A program made the translations under genes and the position numbers. Positions 5,213 to 11,419 of a DNA stretch of 15,060 bases are shown here, piece by piece. The stretch comes from JBDRGC01 sp043818215 (lineage in GTDB: Bacteria; Chloroflexota; Anaerolineae; Anaerolineales; UBA11858). The stretch's first letter is position 1. Every line of letters starts with the position of its first letter. The DNA lies in the NCBI GenBank assembly GCA_043818215.1, contig JBDRGC010000042.1, positions 1-15,060 of the forward strand. The letters are read 5' to 3'. The notes under the pieces are model-generated. The model did no database searches, had not been told where the DNA came from, and was given only the letters and a program-made list of their open reading frames with translations.

Positions 5213-8167
5213 ATGGCAATCGTAAATATGAGCATTGATGGACAAAAAATCCAGGCGGAAACTGGACAAACGATTCTTCAGGTAGCTCGGGAAGCGGATA
5301 TCTACATTCCGGTGCTGTGTGATCATCCTGCGCTGCCACCTGAGGGAGCTTGCCGCATTTGTCTGGTGGAGATCGAAAAGCAGCGCAACTTACAGCCAGC
5401 CTGCACTTTCCCTGTTTCTGATGGACTGGTGGTGCATACCAAAACTCCCAGGGCAATACAGGCGCGCAAGTTTTCATTGGAACTGCTCATTTCTGACCAC
5501 CCATTGGATTGCATGACCTGCGACTCCACCGGCAATTGTCTGCTGCAAGACCTGGCCTACGAATATGGGGTCGAAGGAGACCGGTATGAAGGCACGAAGC
5601 ACCATTACTCCGTAAATGACCCCAACCCCTTCATCCAGGTTGACCGCAACAAGTGCATCCTGTGCCGCCGCTGTGTCCGGGCTTGCGGAGAGATCAACGG
5701 CGTTGAGGCCATCAGCGTTTTCTACCGAGGTTTCAACGCTTATATTGGCTTTGGCGCCAACAGCCACATGGAAGACAGCCCCTGCGAATTCTGTGGAAGC
5801 TGCGTGGCGGTCTGCCCCACGGGGGCATTAACGCCGAAAATATCGCTTGGCAAAGGCCGCACCTGGCAAGTTGAGCGCGTTCACACAACTTGTGCCTATT
5901 GCGGCGTTGGCTGCCAACTCGAGCTGGAAGTCAAGGACAACAAGATCATCAAGGTTAATTCGGCCTGGGATGGGCCAGCCAACCACGGTTGGACCTGTGT
6001 CAAAGGCCGCTTTGGCTGGGATTTCGTCCATCACCCGGATCGGCTGACAAAACCGCGGGTGAGAAGATATTTGTTAGAGAATGACGACAAGCCGACGGGC
6101 AAGGAAGCAGGAAGCAGGAAGCAGGAGGCAGGAAGCAGGAGGCAGGAGGTAGGAAGCAGGAGGCAGGAGGTAGGAAGCAGGAGGCAGGAGGCAGGAAGCA
6201 GACCTGATCCCTGGGATTGGGTCGAGGTGGATTGGGATACGGCTCTCGACATCACTGCCGGCAAACTTCGCCAGATCCGCGATACTCACGGTGCAGACAG
6301 CATCGGCGTGATGACATCGGCCAAATGCCTGAACGAAGAAAACTACCTGATGAACAAGTTCACCCGGCAGGTGATCGGGACGAATAACATAGACCACTGC
6401 GCCCGTCTTTGACACTCTAGCACCGTGGCCGGTCTGGCCACTGCATTTGGTTCGGGCGCAATGTCCAACTCGATTGACGATATCACCGAGCAAGCGCAAG
6501 CTTTCTTCGTCATCGGTTCGAATACTACGGAACAACATCCGGTTATTGGAATGCGCATCCGGCAGGCCGTGAGACAGCGCGAGGCAGTGCTGATAGTGGC
6601 CGACCCGCGGCGTATTCGCTTGACCGATTTTGCTACCCTCCACTTGCGGCATGAACCGGGTACCGATATTGCCCTGATCAACGGCCTGATGCATATCATC
6701 CTGGCGAACGGATGGGAAGATAGAGAATTTATCGCCGCCCGCACCGAGGGCTGCGACGATTTCAAATCCGTGGTGGAAGAATATACCCCGGATCGGGTCG
6801 CCGAGATCACCGGGGTTCCAGTCGAGCAGTTGCAGCAAGCCGCCGAATTGTTAGCTAAGAATAGGCCGGGCGCGGTGCTGTGGGCGATGGGCATCACCCA
6901 GCACACCACCGGAACGCATAACGTGATGAGTCTGGCTAATCTGCAAATGTTGCTGGGCAATATGGGCGTTCCCGGCGGCGGAGTCAACCCCCTGCGCGGG
7001 CAGAACAACGTTCAAGGCGCTTGCGACCTGGGCGGCCTGCCGAATGTCTACCCCGGATATCAGCCCGTTACCAGTGCGGAAGTGCGCGAGAAGTTCGCAA
7101 AGGCTTGGGGCGTTCAGATAGATGACGGAGAACCGAAGACAGAAGACGGACCTCTGTCACCGGTCGCCGGTCTTCCATCCGCCATCCTCGGTCTTCCGTC
7201 CTCGATCGGTCTGGGCATCACCGAAATGATCCCTGCCGCTGGTGAAGGCCAGGTCAAAGCGCTCTACATCCTGGGTGAAGACCCGATAATGAGCGACCCG
7301 GATACCAATCATATCCGCCATTGCCTGGAGACCTGTGAGTTCGTCATCCTGCAGGAAATCTTCCCCTCCGAAACTGCGCCTTACGCAGATGTGTTGCTGC
7401 CGGGCGTAAGTTTTGCCGAGAAGACGGGCACCTTCACCAACACCGAGCGCCGCGTGCAGATGGTGCGCAAAGCCATCGAGCCGCCCGGCGAAGCCAAACC
7501 GGATTGGTGGATCACTGCTGAGTTAGCCAAACGTGTACTCCAGACTTCCGAAGTCTCTCGTCGAATTAACCCCGAGGCTCCCTTCAGCGGCTGGGATTAT
7601 GAGAATACCGCTCAGATCATGACCGAGATCGCGGCCCTGACTCCCAGCTACGCTGGAGTCAGTCACGCGCGGCTGAATGCCGGCGAGACCCTCCAGTGGC
7701 CGGTCAAAGACGAGAATCATCCCGGCACGCCGATTCTCCACATAGGGCAATTCGCCCGCGGCCTGGGCAGGTTCACCCCTGTCGAGCACATTCCGCCTGC
7801 TGAGTTGCCCGATGATGAGTATCCCATTCTTTTGAGCACCGGGCGCGTCCTGTATCACTGGCACGGCGGGCAGATGACCCGCCGCTCCAAAGGCTTGTTG
7901 GAAATCTACCCGCAGTCGCTGATCGAAGTCAACGAAGAAGACGCATTAAAATTAGGATTAAACGGGAACAAGCGGGTACGTGTCACGTCTCGCCGCGGCA
8001 GCATCGAAGTGAAAGCACTCATCACCGACCGCGTCCCCCCCGGTATGGTGTACGCCAACTTCCATTTCCCGGAGTCGCCTGTAAATGAATTGACCATTGC
8101 GGCGCTGGACCCGATTGCGAAAATCCCAGAATACAAGGTCTGCGCGGTGAAGGTGGAGGCAGTGTAG
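5213..8167 (+). CDS. fdhA: Selenocysteine formate dehydrogenase, catalytic alpha subunit with NuoG-like N-terminus (UGA 6410-6412 read as Sec)
   Basis: This subunit interconverts formate and CO2 at a bis-MGD molybdenum or tungsten centre. It is one 984-residue protein although TGA interrupts it at 6410-6412: both halves share a frame, and the join reads CARL-U400-HSSTVAGLA, the active-site signature of selenocysteine formate dehydrogenases, with H401 following. Domains: [2Fe-2S] ferredoxin (C36, C47, C50, C64); His/Cys [4Fe-4S] site (H96, C100, C103, C109); two [4Fe-4S] clusters (C148, C151, C154, C158; C191, C194, C197, C201); catalytic-domain [4Fe-4S] site (C227, C230, C234, C262); molybdopterin domain with LRGQNNVQGACD, including likely catalytic R595; and dinucleotide-binding domain (about 865-984, with YHWHGGQMTRRS). 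It is longer than usual (about 890-900) because heptamer repeats add segments near 296-330 and 637-665. AAAGGAGT at 5195-5202 supports the ATG at 5213. No signal peptide is seen, so it is cytoplasmic. It needs SelABCD and tRNA-Sec encoded elsewhere. Confidence 0.95.
6103..6200 (+). repeat. 14-copy heptamer tandem array (GGARGYA) inside fdhA
   Basis: Exactly 14 head-to-tail heptamers fill 98 bases: mostly GGAAGCA and GGAGGCA with two GGAGGTA. Read through, they encode a hydrophilic seven-residue period (EAGSRRQ-type) between the catalytic-domain [4Fe-4S] site and the WVEVDWDTALD strand, where relatives have only a short surface loop. A change of one or two units would shift the frame, while a change of three (21 bases) would keep it. 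Confidence 0.95.
6410..6444 (+). promoter_or_regulatory. UGA selenocysteine codon and bacterial SECIS element
   Basis: TGA at 6410-6412 is followed by a perfect 6-bp stem, GTGGCC (6425-6430) with GGCCAC (6436-6441), closing a GGTCT loop (6431-6435). A lower stem GCA/TGC (6420-6422, 6442-6444) is separated by a two-base CC bulge. The spacing of about a dozen bases from UGA and the GGUCU in the apical loop match the E. coli fdhF SECIS, which the elongation factor SelB recognises. The hairpin overlaps the codons for VAGLAT, so it is under both coding and structural constraint. Confidence 0.9.
7124..7211 (+). repeat. Second heptamer-type inverted repeat insertion inside fdhA
   Basis: Four heptamer-like units (GACGGAG, AACCGAA, GACAGAA, GACGGAC; 7124-7151) are followed after 18 bases by six pyrimidine-rich units (GTCTTCC, ATCCGCC, ATCCTCG, GTCTTCC, GTCCTCG, ATCGGTC; 7170-7211). 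The two halves are complementary in character: 7124-7136 pairs with 7188-7200 at 11 of 13 positions. It encodes roughly residues 638-666, between AWGVQID and LGITEMIP, where family members have only a few residues. The reading frame is kept. Confidence 0.75.
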
Positions 8168-8199
8168 AATCCGATAAGCTTGATGATATACTTATATCT

Positions 8200-8298
8200 A
8201 TGGAATTCGAATGGAATGAAGGCAAAGCCACAACTAATTTGTCGAAGCATGGCGTCTCATTTGACGAGGCCAAGACTGTATTCTATGAAGAAAGTTGA
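8200..8298 (+). pseudogene. BrnT-family toxin remnant with internal deletion
   Basis: The 32-codon ORF begins MEFEWNEGKATTNLSKHGVS and continues FDEAKTVF, the characteristic start of BrnT ribonuclease toxins (DUF497), which normally have about 90 residues. After F28 it jumps to YEES and a stop, which resembles the usual basic-region C-terminal end (YEE-type) of the same family. This suggests deletion of roughly 55-60 codons without loss of frame. The deleted part holds most of the fold and catalytic residues, so the product cannot be an active toxin. Its stop overlaps the start of the downstream antitoxin-like gene by 14 bases, the normal linkage of such pairs. It lies between fdhA and the second nuoE. 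The family call is from memory of the motif. Confidence 0.7.
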
Positions 8299-8521
8299 AA
8301 TAGAAATGGATGATGAGCTTCGCCCGGAGTACGATTTGAGGTGCTTACGAGTGAGGAAAGTTGGCCCCGGTCGGAAGGGGTTCGGGGACTTTGTCCGTTT
8401 AGAGATGGATGTGGCGAATGTGTTTCCCAATTCTGAGGCGGTTAATGAAGCTCTCCGATTTTTAATTAGAATCACAAGAGGAAATAAGCCAGCTTTGTTT
8501 GGTATCGAAGACATGTACTAG
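8285..8521 (+). CDS. Small antitoxin-like protein of a BrnT-type module
   Basis: This 78-residue protein starts MKKVEIEMDDELRPEYDL and contains VRLEMDVANVFPNSEAVNEA followed by LRFLIRITR. The pattern (RPEYDF-like start, then D-V-A-x-x-F-P-N/D-S-E-x-V-N-x-A-L-R) matches small proteins commonly encoded just after BrnT-like toxins in Chloroflexota and cyanobacteria and presumed to be antitoxins. It is acidic at the start with a likely C-terminal helix. The first ATG overlapping the toxin remnant is chosen because it places the family motif at the N-terminus. No ribosome-binding site is visible, so translation may depend on coupling to the toxin remnant. The next gene starts eight bases after its stop. 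It appears intact even though its toxin partner is not, and could be an orphan antitoxin or decaying. Confidence 0.6.
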   Translation: MKKVEIEMDDELRPEYDLRCLRVRKVGPGRKGFGDFVRLEMDVANVFPNSEAVNEALRFLIRITRGNKPALFGIEDMY

Positions 8522-8529
8522 CGATTGGC

Positions 8530-9000
8530 ATGACTTTCTCAATGGATGAAGAATCCCCCCCCGCCATCATTAATCTCCAGCGGCGCGCCCGGCTGCTGGC
8601 AGCTCTTTATATTGCCCAGGAGCAGTACGGCTGGTTAAGTCCCGAAGCAATCCAGCGCGTGGCTGACCGGTTGAAACTTAGCCCCGGACAGGTACAGTCA
8701 ACGGCCAGTTTTTACACCATGTTCAAGCTGGAGCCGCAGGGGAAATATCGCATTCAAGTGTGCGAAGGTCTTTCCTGTTACCTGATGGGGGGGGCAGAGC
8801 CAATCCTTGAGCATATCTCTAAACGTCTCAATATTCAGCCGGACGAAACTACCCCCGATAGCAAATTTACCCTCGAAATCGTGCAGTGCCTGGCCTCCTG
8901 CGGTACGGCTCCCGCCTTGCGCGTCAACGACGAGCTTTACGAAAACATGACGCTGGAAAGTATCGATAAACTGTTGGAAAGGTTGAAAGGTGATCAGTGA
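8530..9000 (+). CDS. nuoE: NuoE-like [2Fe-2S] subunit (second copy)
   Basis: This 156-residue NADH-dehydrogenase 24-kDa-type protein has a helical N-terminal region and a thioredoxin-like [2Fe-2S] domain with C78 and C83 (CEGLSC) and C120 and C124 (CLASC). It is clearly a different protein from the first NuoE (2644-3111), with limited identity outside the cluster motifs, so it does not look like a recent duplicate. Two ATGs are possible (8530 and 8542) and neither has a good ribosome-binding site; the first is given. The stop codon lies within a heptamer repeat that begins in its last codons. It is followed after 79 bases by a NuoF gene, forming the usual NuoE-NuoF diaphorase pair that passes electrons between NADH and iron-sulfur clusters, here probably on the formate dehydrogenase. 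Confidence 0.9.
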   Translation: MTFSMDEESPPAIINLQRRARLLAALYIAQEQYGWLSPEAIQRVADRLKLSPGQVQSTASFYTMFKLEPQGKYRIQVCEGLSCYLMGGAEPILEHISKRLNIQPDETTPDSKFTLEIVQCLASCGTAPALRVNDELYENMTLESIDKLLERLKGDQ

Positions 9001-9024
9001 CCAGTGACCAGTGATCAGTGACTA
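8990..9024 (+). repeat. Five-copy heptamer array (GTGAYYA) across the second nuoE stop codon
   Basis: GTGATCA, GTGACCA, GTGACCA, GTGATCA and GTGACTA follow one another without gaps. The array starts in the last codons of nuoE and supplies its TGA stop. Two copies of CTAGTTC follow shortly after, so the spacer before nuoF is largely repeat-derived. Confidence 0.85.
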
Positions 9025-9079
9025 GGATTCCCCTAGTTCCTAGTTCCTTGTACCTGATCCCTTATCACCTGCAACGCCC

Positions 9080-10354
9080 ATGTTCGAACCTATTCTCACC
9101 CGCAATATTCACCGGCCCGATTCCGAAAAGATCAGGGTCTATTTGGCCCACGGCGGTTACCATTCGGTGCGCAAAGCTTTTACGCTGGCCCCCGATGAGA
9201 TCATCGAAATGGTCAAACGCTCCGGACTGCGCGGGCGCGGCGGAGCGGGCTTCCCGGCGAGGGTCAAGTGGGGGCTCATGTCCCAGGACCCAGATATCCC
9301 CAAAATCGTGGCTGTCAACACGGACGAAGGCGAGCCTGGCACCTTCAAAGATCGCGAGATCGTCGAACGCGACCCGCATCAAGTCATCGAGGGGGTGATC
9401 ATCGCGGCCTACGCGGTGGGGGCCAGCCGGGCTTATGTGTATATCCGTGGGGAGTTCTTCCTGGGTGTCAAACGCTGGATCAAAGCGATTGCCGACGCTT
9501 ACGAACATGGCTTTCTGGGCAATGATATACTGGGATCAGGTTTCGATCTGGATGTGTCGGTACACCGCGGGGCAGGGGCTTATATCTGTGGTGAAGAAAC
9601 GGCCATGCTGGAATCGTTGGAGGGCAAGCGCGGCCACCCGCGCCTCAAGCCGCCCTACCCGGCACAAATCGGGTTGTTCGGTTTGCCCACCCTGGTTCAT
9701 AATATCGAGACTCTGGCCTGCATCCCCCATATCATCAACCGTGGGCCGGAGTGGTTTGCCAGCATCGGGACAGAGGAGAGCAAAGGGCCTAAAATCTTTT
9801 CTGTCAGCGGGCACGTCAACCGCCCAGGCAACTACGAACTACCACTCGGTATTCCCCTGCGCGAAATCATCTACGAGTATGCCGGCGGACTGCGCGGCGG
9901 ACACAGGCTCAAGGCCGTCTTCCCCGGAGGAATTTCCACACCCGTACTGACCCCCGACAAAATCGATGCCCCGATGGCCTTCGAGACACTCAGACAGGCC
10001 GGCAGCGAATTGGGCACTGGTGCTATTATCGTCATGGACGAGACGACTTGCATGGTCGAAGTGGCCCGCCGCTTGAGCAAATTTTTTGCGCACGAATCTT
10101 GTGGATATTGCACACCTTGCCGGATCGGTTCGCAGCGCATCTTCGATATCCTCGAGCGTATCGAGCGCGGCCGGGGCCGGCCTGGGGATATCGAACTTAT
10201 CCTGGAACTGACACGCGGCATTGACGGCCAGACCTTCTGCCCGATGGGAGCCATGCTGGTCAACCCGGCGCGTTCAACCATCATGCACTTCCGGGAAGAA
10301 TACGAATACCATATTGCCCACAAACGCTGCCTGGTCGATGCTATGGATGGATAA
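9080..10354 (+). CDS. nuoF: NuoF-like NADH-binding flavoprotein (424 aa, second copy)
   Basis: This is a standard-length NADH-quinone oxidoreductase subunit F type protein that binds FMN, NADH and one [4Fe-4S] cluster. It has GLRGRGGAGF (49-58), NTDEGEPGTF (80-89), GAGAYICGEETA (164-175), an SLBB region (about 235-290) and cluster ligands C341, C344 and C347 (CGYCTPC) plus C387. It lacks both the N-terminal thioredoxin-like domain and the C-terminal ferredoxin domain of the 637-residue homologue upstream, so the two are not interchangeable. The ATG is kept because the conserved region begins soon after; no strong ribosome-binding site is seen in the repeat-rich leader. With the second NuoE it forms a complete diaphorase module. 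No NuoG or membrane subunits of complex I are in the window, so it more likely serves the formate dehydrogenase than respiration. Confidence 0.93.
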   Translation: MFEPILTRNIHRPDSEKIRVYLAHGGYHSVRKAFTLAPDEIIEMVKRSGLRGRGGAGFPARVKWGLMSQDPDIPKIVAVNTDEGEPGTFKDREIVERDPHQVIEGVIIAAYAVGASRAYVYIRGEFFLGVKRWIKAIADAYEHGFLGNDILGSGFDLDVSVHRGAGAYICGEETAMLESLEGKRGHPRLKPPYPAQIGLFGLPTLVHNIETLACIPHIINRGPEWFASIGTEESKGPKIFSVSGHVNRPGNYELPLGIPLREIIYEYAGGLRGGHRLKAVFPGGISTPVLTPDKIDAPMAFETLRQAGSELGTGAIIVMDETTCMVEVARRLSKFFAHESCGYCTPCRIGSQRIFDILERIERGRGRPGDIELILELTRGIDGQTFCPMGAMLVNPARSTIMHFREEYEYHIAHKRCLVDAMDG

Positions 10355-10404
10355 AACCAATTTTACGGATACAATATTATTAGTAACTGTTCAGCAACCC
10401 TGAG

Positions 10405-10808
10405 AATAGAACGCGGATTTGGAGGATGCGGCGGATTTTCGCAGATAAAAAAGCGACTGGCATCTAGGAATGAGAATTAAATAACTTGCGCGTTTGCATC
10501 CTAACGCTAGTGCAGGTTGAGTAGCGGAGGCACATGCTTTTCGTGCCGGAGCGTATCGAAACCAAACGGTTTCTGGCAAATTAAGCCCGTTTGGTTTCGA
10601 TACGCCCCTCTAAAAGAATTCGGGGCTACTCAACCTGCACTAACTCTCTAGTTTGGAAATGGGTAAGTTATTTAATCGCCGTTCCTTAGTAGGCCTGATT
10701 CTCGATTTTGGCCCAAGTCCAACTTTTACCTACAAAGTCTACCCTCAGAAAAATAAATAAAAGAATCCGCGTAAATCCGTTAAATCCGCGTTATCCGTGT
10801 TCTATTTT
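10405..10808. repeat. Composite nested inverted-repeat region
   Basis: Four layers of inverted repeat share one centre. The outer, imperfect arms are 10405-10452 and 10749-10808 (both read AATAGAAC..CGCGGATTT on one strand or the other). The next arms contain a perfect 12-bp match, 10476-10487 with 10665-10676. Inside these is the compact palindromic element at 10508-10642. No ORF of note is present. The region separates the enzyme genes from the signalling genes. The outer arms belong to a GCGGATTT-type dispersed repeat that also resembles the arms at 14644-14733. Confidence 0.7.
10508..10642. repeat. Palindromic element, copy B (related to 1361-1600)
   Basis: The end arms match perfectly over 17 bp (10508-10524, TAGTGCAGGTTGAGTAG, with 10626-10642). 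An inner pair matches over 19 bp (10551-10569 with 10587-10605, containing GTATCGAAACCAAACGG). A small hairpin GGCAC/GTGCC (10529-10533, 10543-10547) has TGCTTTT in its loop, as does the hairpin of copy A, though the stems differ in sequence. As RNA or single-stranded DNA it would fold into a strong cruciform. Confidence 0.85.
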
Positions 10809-10878
10809 TGTGCATTTGATTATTGCATGAGTAGTGAAATAAACCATATCCTGAAATCAAGGAGTAAAGGAGCCTGAC

Positions 10879-11259
10879 ATGGCAAAAATTTTGATCGTAG
10901 ACGATGATCCTGATTTCCAGAATGCGACCCGCATTGTGCTGGAAAAAGAAGGCCACACTGTAATCAGCGCTAAGAGCGGCGACGAAGGCTACCGACGTGC
11001 CAAAGAGGAACGGCCAGAACTGGTCGTCTTGGATGTGATGATGGACTCGGTACTGGATGGGCTTTCTGCGAGCCAGCAGATGTACGATGATGCCGATGTA
11101 CGAGATATCCCCATCATCATGGTGACTTCGATTGCCAATACAGACTACGCCGAACTTTTCCCCACCGATGATTATATTCATATCCGGGCCTTCATGAGCA
11201 AACCCATCGAGCCTGCAAAGTTGATCAAGAGGATCAACAAATTGCTGGCAAAGGTTTAA
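10879..11259 (+). CDS. Stand-alone receiver-domain response regulator
   Basis: This 126-residue protein is a single CheY-like receiver domain. It has the acidic pocket D8-D9-D10, phospho-acceptor D52 (LVVLDVMM), T83 and K108. There is no output domain, so it must act through protein contact or as a phosphate carrier in a relay. An insertion-like stretch (NTDYAELFPTDDYIHIR, about 87-103) lies between T83 and K108, as in receivers located near HydB/NuoF-type hydrogenase and formate dehydrogenase clusters; that link is from memory. AAAGGAG at 10866-10872, seven bases before the ATG, is a good ribosome-binding site. It is 160 bases ahead of the Cache histidine kinase, a plausible phosphodonor. 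Confidence 0.93.
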   Translation: MAKILIVDDDPDFQNATRIVLEKEGHTVISAKSGDEGYRRAKEERPELVVLDVMMDSVLDGLSASQQMYDDADVRDIPIIMVTSIANTDYAELFPTDDYIHIRAFMSKPIEPAKLIKRINKLLAKV

Positions 11260-11282
11260 CGCAATACCCAAAGGGCACAATG

Positions 11283-11345
11283 AGGCGCCAAGAAGCCAAG
11301 ACGCGCAGACGCAAAGATTTTTGGGGTCTTCGCGAAGCAGTGGAA
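11283..11345. repeat. Repeat remnant between receiver and histidine kinase
   Basis: The GCGCCAAGAAGCCAAGACGC-type tract resembles one arm of dispersed GGCGCCAAGACGCC repeats. It ends near the 10-bp palindrome CTTCGCGAAG (11328-11337). The partner arm is mostly missing. No gene is seen between 11260 and 11419. Confidence 0.35.
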
Positions 11346-11419
11346 CGAGTCGTCACTTACTTTGTTGCCACTACCAATCTTTTTCGGTTCCGGCCCATCC
11401 GGGTTAGGAGTCAGGTGTG

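Noticed and set aside
6103..6200. CRISPR array
   Set aside because: The units are contiguous 7-mers without spacers and lie within a coding gene.
6410..6412. Nonsense mutation splitting the formate dehydrogenase gene into a pseudogene
   Set aside because: The UGA falls exactly at the active-site selenocysteine position, is followed by a SECIS-like hairpin, and downstream motifs are fully conserved.
6074..6838. 254-codon minus-strand ORF opposite fdhA
   Set aside because: It includes the reverse of the heptamer array and lies opposite well-conserved coding sequence; its openness follows from codon bias of the real gene.
8180..8284. N-terminal extension of the antitoxin-like protein from 8180
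   Set aside because: This part is the out-of-frame reading of the BrnT remnant; the family motif begins after the ATG at 8285.
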